From Anaerolineaceae bacterium (GTDB taxonomy: Bacteria > Chloroflexota > Anaerolineae > Aggregatilineales > Phototrophicaceae), in contig REDR01000031.1 in NCBI GenBank assembly GCA_007693385.1, positions 1-38,246 of the forward strand: DNA of 38,246 nucleotides, in the 5' to 3' direction. A program made the translations under genes and the position numbers. Positions 1 through 8,337 of the stretch are shown piece by piece (position 1 is the stretch's first letter; each line of letters starts with the position of its first letter). The notes beneath the pieces were generated by a model, which worked only from the letters and a program-made list of their open reading frames with translations, searched no databases and was not told where the DNA came from.

Positions 1-21
1 TAGCGGCGCATACTAGCGGCG

Positions 22-345
22 CTAAAGCTGGAAGCGGTTTTCAAAGATCACGATTTTTCGCTGGTAGCGTTGCGTGTAAGATTTGAGGCGGCGCTCGGCA
101 CGGATGAAACGTTCGTTGTGGATGGCCTGATAGATCACGTCCTGCCCTTCGCAGATGAAATCAATCTGCCGTTCGGGGCGATGGTCGCTGACCACCTGCC
201 ACGCATAGATCATGTGCAGTCCGAGTTTTTGCATCGTCGGCACGAAGTCCCCCAGAACGTAACGATAATACGAACTGTAGTGCAGGGGGTTGATGTCGTA
301 CATCAGCATCAAACGATGGGTTGGTGCAATCACAGTCATAGCCAA
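22..345 (-). CDS. Small dimeric alpha-beta-barrel-like protein (NIPSNAP-like)
   Basis: This 107-residue soluble protein has no signal peptide or membrane segment. A beta-strand-like start (RLMLMYDI) is followed by a helix with YYRYVLGDFVPTMQKLGL and then alternating strands, which resembles NIPSNAP and related dimeric alpha-beta barrels of about 100 residues. Members of that fold range from monooxygenases to proteins with no known activity, so no reaction is assigned. The start is uncertain: a GAGG motif lies 5 bases before a TTG at 345 and 11 bases before an ATG at 339. The TTG fits the ribosome-binding site better, while ATG is the commoner codon. The gene is divergent from the TPR protein starting at 458, and an inverted repeat lies between them. 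The reading frame is complete, ending at 22. Confidence 0.6.
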   Translation of the reverse strand: MAMTVIAPTHRLMLMYDINPLHYSSYYRYVLGDFVPTMQKLGLHMIYAWQVVSDHRPERQIDFICEGQDVIYQAIHNERFIRAERRLKSYTQRYQRKIVIFENRFQL

Positions 346-371
346 AGTCGCCTCATGTCTTCGTGCCTACA

Positions 372-393
372 GTTTAACACAAGCTGATTAAAC
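372..393. promoter_or_regulatory. Inverted repeat in a divergent intergenic region, possible operator
   Basis: The arms GTTTAA (372-377) and TTAAAC (388-393) are exact inverted copies separated by 10 bases. They sit in the 112-base gap between two divergent genes, where both promoters must lie. The shape suits a dimeric regulator, but no second copy was found in the window, and a 6-base arm can arise by chance in an AT-rich stretch. Confidence 0.25.
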
Positions 394-457
394 ATGCACT
401 TGTCTGCGGTGCGGTCTTGCGGTAACGTCATGACGGTGATGTAAGGGGGTGGTAAAG

Positions 458-2863
458 ATGGCCGATTTAGCCGGAAGAATTGAAACATTGCGCGGGCAGA
501 TCAACGCATTAGCCGAACGCGCCCGCGATGAAGATGTATCGTCAGAGGTGGCGGCGTTAGAACGCGCCGCCCGTGATTTGCTGGCCGATGCCAAGAACAC
601 CGCGCAAGAAGCGGCGGCGCAAAGCCTGTTCGCGGAACTCGCCCGCATCAACGCGCCGACATCGCAGACCAGCGCCAATATTCGCGGCCTGTTGCGCCGT
701 GCCCGCATCCGCATCGAGATCGCCGGTGACGACGACGACATCGACGAGGCGATTGACATTCTAGCGCAAGCTATCGCGCTGAATCCCGCCGATGAGGACT
801 GCATCGCGCTGTTGCAATCGGCGGCAAGCAAGACGCCACAGGCGGCACAGCGCGTCGGTGATATGTTCCGGCAATACAACATTGACCGGCCAGCCCGCCC
901 ACAGGCCGACGCGCCGACGGAGAAGCCGACATCGCCGACGATCAGCCGCCAGCCAGACGACGCCGCGCCGCGCACATCACCGCCGCCCAGACGCGACGAC
1001 TCCCCGTCCCCGCCGCGCACGTCACCGCCCGCATCGACGGCATCATCGGCCACGACGCGACGCGATGATCCCGCGCCCCAGTCATCACAGAGCGATGAGC
1101 TTGATTATCTGATGTCGGAGCTGGCACAGACGTATTATGCCGGCGATTATCAGCAGACCGTCGAGGCGGCGAATCGCGTCTTGACGATACAGCCGAACAA
1201 CCCCGCCGCCAAAGACTACCGCGACAAAGCGGAGGATAACTTGATTCGCGGCGTCGTGCCCGATCATCGCATCCCGTTTGATGCGCGGGTGTCGTTCAAC
1301 CGCGCCAATTCGCTGGTGCGGGCGGGCAATTACGAAGAAGCGGAACGGCTATACCGCGAAGCGCGTGACCTCGCCGAGCGCGGCGGCATCCTCACATGGA
1401 AGGACGCGGAGCAGGCGCTACTCGACATTCAGGATTTGGCGCTAGCGCGTGAATTGCTCAATGAGGGGGATCGCCTGATGGCGGCGGATAACTGGCCGGA
1501 CGCCATCCGCAAATATGAGGGCGCGTTGCGCGTGGTCGCCAACGATCCGCAAGCCGAAGAACGGCTGGAGACGGTGCGCCGCGTCCAGCAGGACGCCGAT
1601 CAGGTGGCGGTACAGATCAACATGCTGGGCGGCTCTCTGCGGGAGCAAGCCGGACAGTTGCAGACCATTCTCGCCACCGTTGCCCGCGCCCGCCAGCTAT
1701 TGCCCAATAGTCAACGATTGGGCGGCCTGCAATCGGACGCGCAAACGCGCATGAATAGCCTGAAGGGGCAGATCGCCGAGCAAGCGGAGTCGGCATTGGC
1801 GCGGGCGCGGAATGCGTCGTCGATTGACGAGAAGCTGGTGCTGAGTAACGAGACGTTGCGCCTGCTGGAACTGGGCGTCGAGCTAGACCCCGCCGACGGG
1901 CGATTGACCGGCTTGATGTCCGAAGTGCGGAGCATGTCGGCGGATATGCAACGCGCCAAGCAGATGATCGAGCGTTCGTCGGCGATGATCGCGCAGAATT
2001 TCGACAGCGAGCTATCACAGGCGCGGGGGATGCTGGCCGAACTGAAAGACCACGCGCAGGACGAGCGCTACCGGCTGACGGTCAACGAGCTATTCTCGCG
2101 TTTGATGGAACGCGCCGAGATCGCGCTGGAAGAAGGCGACATCCACGAAGCGCAAACGTGGGTGGACACCATGCACGAAGAACCGTTCCGCTTGCTGGGA
2201 CGGCGGGCGGAATTAACGCGGGTGGAGAATCAAATACGGAGTCTACGCGGGCGCAATCGCATGGTGGCCGGTGGCTCGATCATCGGCATCATCTTGATGC
2301 TGGGGGCGCTGGCTTTCGTCACACAACCGCAATGGGAGCCGATCATCAACCCACCGCCGACGGAGACGCCCACCATCACACCGACGGCCAGCATCACGCC
2401 GACACCAACGGAGACGCCCACCATCACGCCGACGCCCACCGATACATCAACGCCGACACCGACGGCGACATTCACCTACACGCCGACGCCCACCGACACG
2501 CCGACGGCGACATTCACCCATACACCGACACATACGCCCACCGACACGCCGACGCCGACATTCACACCGACGCCCACCGACACGCCGACCATCACGCCGA
2601 CGCCGGTTGAAATCTGCATCGTGGAGACGTTGCCGGATGGCCCGCGCACCTATCTGCGGCGCGAACCGAACACGCAATCGAGCATCATCGCGCTGATCGA
2701 CGCCGGAACGCGGCTGAACGTGTTCCAGCAAGACCGCGACAATCAAAATTTCGTGTGGTATCTGGTGGAAGAACAGGCGACGGCGGGGACGTTTGCGCGG
2801 GGCTGGTTGCGTGCGGACGGGGCGCAGGTCGTCGGTAGCCGTGACTGCCCGCCTGTGCCTTAA
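458..2863 (+). CDS. Membrane-anchored coiled-coil/TPR protein with Pro-Thr stalk and SH3-like domain
   Basis: This is an 801-residue protein in clear modules. Residues 1-150 are Ala/Glu/Arg-rich helices. Residues 150-210 are a Pro/Ser/Thr/Arg linker. Residues about 213-600 are helical repeats of TPR type (for example YYAGDYQQTVEAANRVLTI, and NWPDAIRKYEGALRV) with long coiled-coil stretches. One membrane helix (GGSIIGIILMLGALAFV) lies near residues 602-620. It is followed by a stalk of about 85 residues dominated by TPTPT-type repeats, and a final domain (about 718-797) resembling bacterial SH3 domains, with an YLRREPNTQSS core and the GW motif in RGWLRADG. The topology implied is cytoplasmic repeats and an extracytoplasmic SH3 domain, which often binds cell-wall material. 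ATG at 458 is preferred over GTG at 449 because the AGGGGG site (444-449) lies 8 bases before it. The role is unknown; a scaffold or envelope sensor is an inference. Confidence 0.75.
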   Translation: MADLAGRIETLRGQINALAERARDEDVSSEVAALERAARDLLADAKNTAQEAAAQSLFAELARINAPTSQTSANIRGLLRRARIRIEIAGDDDDIDEAIDILAQAIALNPADEDCIALLQSAASKTPQAAQRVGDMFRQYNIDRPARPQADAPTEKPTSPTISRQPDDAAPRTSPPPRRDDSPSPPRTSPPASTASSATTRRDDPAPQSSQSDELDYLMSELAQTYYAGDYQQTVEAANRVLTIQPNNPAAKDYRDKAEDNLIRGVVPDHRIPFDARVSFNRANSLVRAGNYEEAERLYREARDLAERGGILTWKDAEQALLDIQDLALARELLNEGDRLMAADNWPDAIRKYEGALRVVANDPQAEERLETVRRVQQDADQVAVQINMLGGSLREQAGQLQTILATVARARQLLPNSQRLGGLQSDAQTRMNSLKGQIAEQAESALARARNASSIDEKLVLSNETLRLLELGVELDPADGRLTGLMSEVRSMSADMQRAKQMIERSSAMIAQNFDSELSQARGMLAELKDHAQDERYRLTVNELFSRLMERAEIALEEGDIHEAQTWVDTMHEEPFRLLGRRAELTRVENQIRSLRGRNRMVAGGSIIGIILMLGALAFVTQPQWEPIINPPPTETPTITPTASITPTPTETPTITPTPTDTSTPTPTATFTYTPTPTDTPTATFTHTPTHTPTDTPTPTFTPTPTDTPTITPTPVEICIVETLPDGPRTYLRREPNTQSSIIALIDAGTRLNVFQQDRDNQNFVWYLVEEQATAGTFARGWLRADGAQVVGSRDCPPVP
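2351..2606 (+). repeat. Degenerate Pro-Thr-coding tandem repeat
   Basis: A stretch of about 255 bases inside the TPR/SH3 gene is built from short variants of an ACGCCGACGCCCACC-like unit encoding TPT, TETPT, TDTPT and TFTPT. It forms the extracytoplasmic stalk. Similar shorter Pro-Thr linkers occur in several other exported proteins of this window (genes at 5648, 12246, 27002 and 27786). The unit length drifts, so this is a protein-coding low-complexity repeat and not a CRISPR. Confidence 0.8.
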
Positions 2864-2894
2864 ACACGGCGGATGAACCGAAGGAGACAACATC

Positions 2895-3509
2895 ATGCCC
2901 GCAGTCGATAAGCCGATTTTATTCGATATGCCGGACGTTTTTTACACCGCACGTTGTATCATCCGCGCCCCGCGCGCGGGCGATGGTCAGGCGATGTATG
3001 ACGCGGTGACCGAATCGCAGACGGAAATAGCGACATGGCTGAATTGGGCGATCAACTACGGCCCGCCCGACGAACAGGAAGCGCTGGTCAGGCGCGGCGC
3101 GGCGCGGTACGCGCTACGTGAAGATTTCTGGTTACTGATCTGCGAGCGCGAAAGCGGGCGATTGCTGGGCACAACCGGCCTGCATCGTCTGGATTGGAGC
3201 GTGCCATCGTGCGAGATCGGCTACTGGCTCCGCACCGGTGAGACCGGCAAGGGCTACATGACGGAAGCGGTGGGGGCCGTGACCGACATCGGCTTCGGGC
3301 TGTGCGCGATGGAGCGCATCATGATTCGCATGGACGTTGAGAATCACGCCAGCCGCGCCGTCGCCGAGCGTTGCGGCTATCAATTCGAGGGCATCTTGCG
3401 GGCGGTTGCGCGGCGCACGCTGGACGACACCGTGCGCGATCACCGGCTGTATTCGCGGGTGCGCCCTGAATGGCGGCCTTCCGGCATCCTGCGTGAGGGC
3501 GACGCCTAG
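2895..3509 (+). CDS. GNAT acetyltransferase, RimJ/RimL type
   Basis: This 204-residue soluble protein matches the RimJ/RimL branch of the GNAT superfamily, which moves the acetyl group of acetyl-CoA to an amine such as a protein N-terminus or a small molecule. Visible landmarks are the opening strand ARCIIRAPRAGDGQAMYDAV, the core strand RLLGTTGLHRLDW, the acetyl-CoA pyrophosphate loop in RTGETGKGYMTEAV, and the closing NHASRAVAERCGYQFEGIL segment, where an Asn and the following helix are typical of the family. Length is normal. The AAGGAGA site at 2881-2887 sits 7 bases before the ATG. The gene is 31 bases downstream of the TPR protein and 2 bases before the next gene, so it probably shares a transcript with both. 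The substrate cannot be read from sequence. Confidence 0.88.
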   Translation: MPAVDKPILFDMPDVFYTARCIIRAPRAGDGQAMYDAVTESQTEIATWLNWAINYGPPDEQEALVRRGAARYALREDFWLLICERESGRLLGTTGLHRLDWSVPSCEIGYWLRTGETGKGYMTEAVGAVTDIGFGLCAMERIMIRMDVENHASRAVAERCGYQFEGILRAVARRTLDDTVRDHRLYSRVRPEWRPSGILREGDA

Positions 3510-3511
3510 CG

Positions 3512-5419
3512 ATGCGCCGCCTGATCTTCGCATTGAGCGCGGCCTTCGCGCTGATTTTAGCTTTCGATCTATACCCGGGATTGCGCGGGGGCGGTGGCTG
3601 GCGCTGGACGTATCAGCAGGCGGAAAATCCGTTAGCGCTGGCGGTGCTGGTCGGCGTGCTGGCGGTCTACATCGGCGGGGTGATCGGCTTGCGGCGGCGC
3701 GGCGTCGCCTTGCGGCTGGCGTGGGGCGTGCTGGCTGGCGTGCTGATCGCTTATTCCGCCGTCGCGGTGCGCGGCGATGCGCTGGAATTACTGCTGATCC
3801 GCACGCTATCGCCGGTGCAGACCGGCGCGAGTACCGTCGCGGTGCGCTACATGGCCGAAGATGGCGTCGGCGAGACGCTGGAACGCTGGCCGGACGTGAT
3901 GCGCGAAGCGGGCGAACGCAACATCATTCATTTCACCACCAGCCCGCCCGGACAGCCGTTGATTCATTATGCGCTGGCGGGGATCGTCGGGGACGGTGCG
4001 TTTGTACAGCAGGCGGGCTACGCGCTGAGAGCGTATCAATGTAGCAATCTGGGCGTGATGATCTACGACGACAGCCAGCTATTGAGCGCGGCGCTGGTCG
4101 GCTGGTCAATGCCGTTATGGGCGGCGCTGATGATCGTGCCGGTGTACTTCGCCGCCCGCCGCCTGTTCGATGACACGGCGGCGGCTCTGCAAACGGCGGC
4201 ATGGTCGCCATTGATCCCGACGATCATCTTATTCGCGCCGGTGTGGAATACGCTGTATCCGGCGCTGATCGCGCTGTGCGTCGCGCTGTTGCTGACCGGT
4301 CTGCCCCTGCGCGAAGGCGAACACATGCGCCCGTCGTGGCTGGTGCTGGCTGGCGCGGTGATGTCCGGCGCGACGTTCCTCAACTTCGCGGTTCTGCCCG
4401 TCCTGCTGACGCTCGGCTTGTTGACGCTGGGCGTGGTCGGCTTCCGGCGCGGCGTGATCGCGGGCATCGGTTTCGGTGTCGGCTTGCTGGCCTGCTGGAT
4501 TCCATTCGCCATCGCTAGCAACCTGACGCCGCTTGACCTGTGGGCGGTCACTGCCGAGAAGCACGGCGAATTAGTGGCCGGACGCGACTATCTGACGTGG
4601 TTGATCTTGCATCCGTATGACACCCTGCTGTTCATCGGTTGGCCGCTAGTCGCCCTGCTGGTCTGGCGCGTGATGCGCCTGCGGTGGACGACGCGCACGC
4701 CGTCCGATGTGCTGGTGGTGGCGCTGGTCGTGACGTTCGTCGCGCTGAACGTCTCCGGCATGGTGCAGGGCGAAAACGGGCGCATCCTCAGCTTTTACGC
4801 GCCGTTCGTCATCCTCGCGGCGGGCGGGATGATCGCGGTCAAGTCTGCTGAATGGGGGCTACCGTTGCTGGTGGCGCAGGCCGGATTGTTAGCGGTGATG
4901 GCCGGTGTGCTGGCCGTCGTGCCGCAAGACCTCGACAGCCCACCGCGCCAACCACGCGGCGACGTGGCGCGGCTCGACGACTTCACCCTGCATCCGACCT
5001 CAGCGCGGTTCGATGCGTCGGGCGAGCGCGGCCATGCGACGCTAGAAGCGCACCGCTTCGTCGCCGATGTCGGCGCACAGGTCATCACGCTGGAAACGGT
5101 GTGGCGCGGCGGCGAACGCACCGCCCAGCCGTATTGGATCGAAGTCAGCGCCCGCGCCGAGAACGACATCGACGGCGAGATCATCGTACCGCCGCAACGC
5201 TGGACGCCGCAAAACGGCAATTACCTGCCGACGTGCTGGCGCGATGGGCAGACGATCATCGACACGCAGGCGGTACACTTGCCGACGATCAGCGCGCCGG
5301 TGGTGTGGACGCTGGAATTGCGGCTGGTGAACCCGGCGACGGGCGCGGTGATGGCGGTCACCCTGCCCGATGGCACGACAGCCGATCATGTCCGCCTTGC
5401 ACCGGTCAATTACCCGTAG
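3512..5419 (+). CDS. Polytopic GT-C-type glycosyltransferase-like membrane protein
   Basis: This 635-residue protein has about eleven or twelve hydrophobic segments in residues 1-470, followed by a soluble tail of about 165 residues. A motif after the first long loop, TTSPPGQPLIHY, resembles the PPG-P loop found near the first luminal loop of ArnT/PMT-like GT-C glycosyltransferases, which use polyprenyl-phosphate sugars to modify proteins or lipids outside the membrane. The acidic residues normally found in loop 1 are plausible (RYMAEDGVGE) but not certain. The tail (ITLETVWRGGER, then SARAENDIDGEIIVPP) looks beta-rich and resembles the tail of the other GT-C protein at 25038. Start ATG 3512 lies 2 bases after the GNAT stop, indicating coupling. 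The sugar and acceptor are unknown. Confidence 0.65.
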   Translation: MRRLIFALSAAFALILAFDLYPGLRGGGGWRWTYQQAENPLALAVLVGVLAVYIGGVIGLRRRGVALRLAWGVLAGVLIAYSAVAVRGDALELLLIRTLSPVQTGASTVAVRYMAEDGVGETLERWPDVMREAGERNIIHFTTSPPGQPLIHYALAGIVGDGAFVQQAGYALRAYQCSNLGVMIYDDSQLLSAALVGWSMPLWAALMIVPVYFAARRLFDDTAAALQTAAWSPLIPTIILFAPVWNTLYPALIALCVALLLTGLPLREGEHMRPSWLVLAGAVMSGATFLNFAVLPVLLTLGLLTLGVVGFRRGVIAGIGFGVGLLACWIPFAIASNLTPLDLWAVTAEKHGELVAGRDYLTWLILHPYDTLLFIGWPLVALLVWRVMRLRWTTRTPSDVLVVALVVTFVALNVSGMVQGENGRILSFYAPFVILAAGGMIAVKSAEWGLPLLVAQAGLLAVMAGVLAVVPQDLDSPPRQPRGDVARLDDFTLHPTSARFDASGERGHATLEAHRFVADVGAQVITLETVWRGGERTAQPYWIEVSARAENDIDGEIIVPPQRWTPQNGNYLPTCWRDGQTIIDTQAVHLPTISAPVVWTLELRLVNPATGAVMAVTLPDGTTADHVRLAPVNYP

Positions 5420-5451
5420 GCGATTCGCGGGTTAAGGCCGTCGCGCCACTG

Positions 5452-5482
5452 TTGACACCACGTTCAGCGCCCGTGCTACAAT
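5452..5482 (+). promoter_or_regulatory. Sigma-70-type promoter for the surface-protein pair
   Basis: A perfect -35 hexamer TTGACA (5452-5457) and a -10 hexamer TACAAT (5477-5482, five of six matches) are separated by 19 bases. An extended -10 TG lies one base upstream of the -10, which can compensate for the long spacer. Transcription would start near 5489, giving a leader of roughly 160 bases before the ATG at 5648. That leader contains a repeat shared with another gene. Confidence 0.6.
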
Positions 5483-5529
5483 TAAGGTGACTGGCTGTGG
5501 TTTCTTTATGCTACTTTTTTGAAAGGATG

Positions 5530-5557
5530 CAAAAGTCTTTTTTTGGTTCTTTTTTCT
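5530..5557 (+). repeat. Shared T-rich leader element, copy 1
   Basis: This 28-base segment is CAAAAGTC, seven T, GGTTC, six T, CT. The same segment, differing only by one T in the first run, occurs reverse-complemented at 13281-13307. Both copies lie upstream of a gene for an exported protein and point toward that gene. The element ends 90 bases before the ATG at 5648. A partial GCTAC-T-run-GAAA match just upstream (5510-5523) resembles the hairpin next to the other copy. Confidence 0.6.
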
Positions 5558-5647
5558 GTAGAAAAACCCAGAGAAGATCATTTATCAATCGTCCGCTCCT
5601 ATTTTACCCATGAGCCAACTTATTTCTTGCGGAGATAAAAAAGTCCG

Positions 5648-7114
5648 ATGCGTCGTTCGTTTTTCCTGCTCATAACCTTATGCGCCGGTCTGCTGGTGTC
5701 CGCCGACGCCCGCGCACAGGGCGAGAATCTATTGCGTGATCCGGGCTTTGAAGACACCAACATGAAAGTAATCGCCACCGAAATCGGTGAGGGGACGACA
5801 TTCGCGGTGAATCAAAGCTGGGAAGGCTGGTACACCACCTCCCCGCGTGAGGCGGACTGGCAGAATCGCATCCCCAACGGCACCGGACGCAACAATACCG
5901 GCGCGGGCTTCGTGCGTACCGGCAACCGCTCGATGGAGTTGAGTCGCGGCTTTGCCACATTCACCGCCGCCGTGTATCAGACGGTGAATGTGCCCGTCGG
6001 CGCGACGGTGCGCGGGAGCGCATGGTACGTCATGGACATCAGCGACGGCGCACAAAGTCAGGCGCGGGTGGGGATTCATCCCAACGGCGGCACCAACCCA
6101 TTCGATAGCGCGGTGCGCTGGTCGGACTGGGGCGGCAATCAGCCGGTGACGGCAGGCTGGCGAGAGTTGAGCGTGCAGGCGACATCAACCGCCAACCGCG
6201 TGACCATCTTTCTATACACCACCCAGCGCGCCCCCACCGAGCGCAACGGCATTTTCTGGGATGATGCGTCGCTGGTCATCACCGCGCAGGCCGACGACGC
6301 CGCACAGCCCACCCCCTCCATTGATCTACCGCCCGCGCCCGCCGATGAACCGCGCCCGACGGCGGTGCAGGTGACGCCGGTCGCGCCCAACCCGGACGGC
6401 TCTATTGTGCATCCGGTGCGCGACGGTGAGACGACATCATCCATCGCCCGCGCTTATGGCGTCGGGCTGAATACCGTGCTGGAACTGAATCCGGTACTCG
6501 GCGACGGTAGCCTGATAAGGCCGGGACAACTCATCACGATTTTGCCCTCAGCGAATACGCAACCGCCGACGCCGACGCCGCGCCCGCCGGTGACGTTCAC
6601 GCCGGAGCCGACCATCGTCGCGCAGGCCGCCGAGCCGGAAGGTATGGCGATCTGTGTGATGGTGTATGAAGATGTCAACGACAACCGGCTACGCGAGGAC
6701 GACGAGCCGAACGTGGCCGGCGCGAATGTCCTGCTGGAACATCAGGGGGAGACGATGCAAACCGCCACCACCAGCGACGACAGCGCCCCGTTGTGCTTCG
6801 ATGATCTGGTGGGCGGGCTGTACACGCTGATCGTCGAGCCGCCGCCGGATTACAGCCTGCTATCCAGTTCGCGCCGCCTGCTGAATCTGCAATCGGACGG
6901 GCGCTTGGTGGTCAATTTTCCGGTGGGCGCGATGGCTTCCCAGCCGACGCCCACCCCTGAGCCAACGCCGGAGATGGCCGAGATCATCGAAGCGGAGGCG
7001 ATGTCTGAATCAGACCGCCGCCTGCAAATCATCGGGCTGATATTGGCCGGGATCGCCGGTGCGGGCTTGCTGGCCGGTCTGGGTATCGTGTATTTTCTGG
7101 GAGGTCGTGGTTGA
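5648..7114 (+). CDS. Exported LysM and SdrD-like-domain protein with C-terminal membrane anchor
   Basis: This 488-residue protein starts with a signal peptide (FFLLITLCAGLLVSADARA, cleavage probably after ARAQ). Residues about 25-212 (ENLLRDPGFED at the start, FWDDASLVI at the end) have the look of a carbohydrate-binding-module-like beta-sandwich. A LysM module follows at about 255-300 (RDGETTSSIARAYGV to RPGQLITIL), the fold that binds N-acetylglucosamine glycans such as peptidoglycan. After a Pro/Thr linker, residues 334-410 resemble an SdrD-B/collagen-binding B-type module (ICVMVYEDVNDNRLREDDEP, the EDxNxNG-like calcium loop, and GGLYTLIVEPP). A membrane helix closes the protein (about 459-483). 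GGAGA at 5631-5635 is 12 bases before the ATG, a long spacing. The role is probably surface binding or structure; no enzyme motif is seen. Confidence 0.75.
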   Translation: MRRSFFLLITLCAGLLVSADARAQGENLLRDPGFEDTNMKVIATEIGEGTTFAVNQSWEGWYTTSPREADWQNRIPNGTGRNNTGAGFVRTGNRSMELSRGFATFTAAVYQTVNVPVGATVRGSAWYVMDISDGAQSQARVGIHPNGGTNPFDSAVRWSDWGGNQPVTAGWRELSVQATSTANRVTIFLYTTQRAPTERNGIFWDDASLVITAQADDAAQPTPSIDLPPAPADEPRPTAVQVTPVAPNPDGSIVHPVRDGETTSSIARAYGVGLNTVLELNPVLGDGSLIRPGQLITILPSANTQPPTPTPRPPVTFTPEPTIVAQAAEPEGMAICVMVYEDVNDNRLREDDEPNVAGANVLLEHQGETMQTATTSDDSAPLCFDDLVGGLYTLIVEPPPDYSLLSSSRRLLNLQSDGRLVVNFPVGAMASQPTPTPEPTPEMAEIIEAEAMSESDRRLQIIGLILAGIAGAGLLAGLGIVYFLGGRG

Positions 7115-7830
7115 TGATGCGGCGATATGGGCTGATATGGCTGGCGCTAGTGGCGATGATCGCCCATCTAGCGCTATTAGCGACGGCGCTATTAGTGACG
7201 GCGCAGGAAACCGGCGACGATGACGGCGGCGGTCAGTTCTGCGTGCGGGCGTATGAGGATTTAGACCGCACCGGATCGCGGGCGGTGGGTGATCCCTTCA
7301 TTCAGTCGGGCGTCATCGTCAATTTACAGGACGCGCAAGGCATCGTGATTGACTCGCAACGCATGGAGGATTCGCCGTCACGCGGGCAAGGGCTGGTGTG
7401 CTTTCGCGGGTTGGCGGCGGGGCAATACAGCGTGTTCGTGACGACCAGCCTGTACAGCGCGACGACGGAGGACAACATGACGGCCACCATCGGCGCGGGG
7501 CAACTGCCCGCCCTGCTGGAATACGGCGGCCAGCGCATCGAGTCGGAGGCGGTCATCGCCACCACCACGACGACAACGGCGGGCGATACTGACGACGCGG
7601 TGCGGCGCGTGTTGATCGCGGGGGCGGGGGCGCTGGCGGCGATGCTGGGTGTCGGCCTGCTGGGGGTGATCGCCTTCTGGTTGGTCGTGCGCCCGCGTTC
7701 CGGCCCGGCCAATATCGCGCCGCCGGTTGATCCTGATGCGCCGTTCCGCCCACCACAAGATCGTCGCCGCCAGACGCAGACCACCGAGCGCGAAAAGCCG
7801 CCGGATTATGACTCTTTTCAGGACTTCTGA
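7114..7830 (+). CDS. Exported single SdrD-like-domain protein with membrane anchor
   Basis: This 238-residue protein has an N-terminal hydrophobic signal or anchor (LIWLALVAMIAHLALLATAL), a domain at about 43-130 that parallels the SdrD-like module of the preceding protein (FCVRAYEDLDRTGSRAVGDP, then VCFRGLAAGQYSVFVTT), a Thr-rich stretch, a membrane helix near 168-193 and a charged Pro/Arg/Gln cytoplasmic tail. ATG 7114 shares one base with the TGA of the upstream gene, and a GGGAGG site (7099-7104) lies 9 bases before it, so the two are translationally coupled and probably partners. An in-frame TTG at 7111 is less likely. A 15-base tandem duplication lies in the signal-peptide coding region. 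Function unknown. Confidence 0.65.
   Translation: MMRRYGLIWLALVAMIAHLALLATALLVTAQETGDDDGGGQFCVRAYEDLDRTGSRAVGDPFIQSGVIVNLQDAQGIVIDSQRMEDSPSRGQGLVCFRGLAAGQYSVFVTTSLYSATTEDNMTATIGAGQLPALLEYGGQRIESEAVIATTTTTTAGDTDDAVRRVLIAGAGALAAMLGVGLLGVIAFWLVVRPRSGPANIAPPVDPDAPFRPPQDRRRQTQTTEREKPPDYDSFQDF
7171..7200 (+). repeat. 15-base tandem duplication
   Basis: Two adjacent 15-base units (7171-7185 and 7186-7200) match at 14 of 15 positions and encode ALLAT then ALLVT in the signal-anchor helix of the gene starting at 7114. The unit is a multiple of three, so the frame is kept. It looks like a recent slippage event. Confidence 0.75.
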
Positions 7831-7840
7831 CGCGACGTTT

Positions 7841-8287
7841 TCAGCGCCCGTGCCACGCATCCAGCGCGGGGTCGTTCTTCTCCGCCAGCAAGCGCCCCAG
7901 AAAGCGCGGGTTAGCGACCTGTAGCGCTTCGATGGCGGTGGTCTGTAAATGCGCGAACAGCGCGGACGGCTGATCGTCATAGTCACCGGCGCGGATGGCT
8001 TGCGCCAGCGCCTGATTGCGCGTATCCAGCGCCGCCTGCAACGCCGAAAGCGGCGCGGGCGGTTCGTCGTGGCGGCCATCCAGTTCGGCCAGCCGTCGCC
8101 ATTCGGCGCTCGCGTGTTCGTCGCCGTGTTCGATCTCGCGCTGGGCGATGTGTAGCACGTTGATAGCGACTAGCGTCTGAAAGTACAATTTGCGGTCAGC
8201 GCGGACAGCAGGCACAATACTAGCCTGTAGATGCAGTCGCGCCGCGTCGATCAGTTGCGTCAGTGTCGGTTTATCGTACATGGTCAT
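7841..8287 (-). CDS. DUF6285-like protein
   Basis: This 148-residue soluble helical protein opens with MTMYDKPTLTQLIDAARLHL and contains the KLYFQTLVAINVLHIAQREI helix. That pattern (a short start, a hydrophobic helix, then an RVAANVL-like helix) is that of the DUF6285 family, small proteins of unknown function that in other genomes often neighbour acyl-CoA dehydrogenases and phosphotransferase-like enzymes. Here it is divergent from a cytochrome P450, 50 bases away, and convergent with the surface protein ending at 7830. Two starts are possible, ATG at 8287 and ATG at 8281; neither has a strong ribosome-binding site. No catalytic motif is visible, and function is not assigned. Confidence 0.65.
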   Translation of the reverse strand: MTMYDKPTLTQLIDAARLHLQASIVPAVRADRKLYFQTLVAINVLHIAQREIEHGDEHASAEWRRLAELDGRHDEPPAPLSALQAALDTRNQALAQAIRAGDYDDQPSALFAHLQTTAIEALQVANPRFLGRLLAEKNDPALDAWHGR

Positions 8288-8337
8288 CCCGTCCGTGTAT
8301 CAAAATAGCGTTCAAACAACCCAAAGGTGAAATATTG

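Noticed and set aside
1-22. Nine-base direct repeat TAGCGGCGC at the left edge of the window.
   Set aside because: Too short to interpret alone, and the window edge cuts off the context.
388-1053. Long open frame on the minus strand opposite the TPR gene.
   Set aside because: It is antisense to a well-supported gene, has Ala/Arg/Ser-rich composition typical of GC-rich shadow frames, and no domain pattern.
2351-2606. Repeated short units looking like a CRISPR array or minisatellite.
   Set aside because: The units are not separated by unique spacers of equal size, drift in sequence, stay in frame and encode a Pro-Thr stalk typical of exported proteins.
5530-5557. T-runs in the leader read as an intrinsic terminator.
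   Set aside because: No GC-rich stem precedes the T-runs and the same segment occurs before another gene in the same orientation, so a repeat is the better description.
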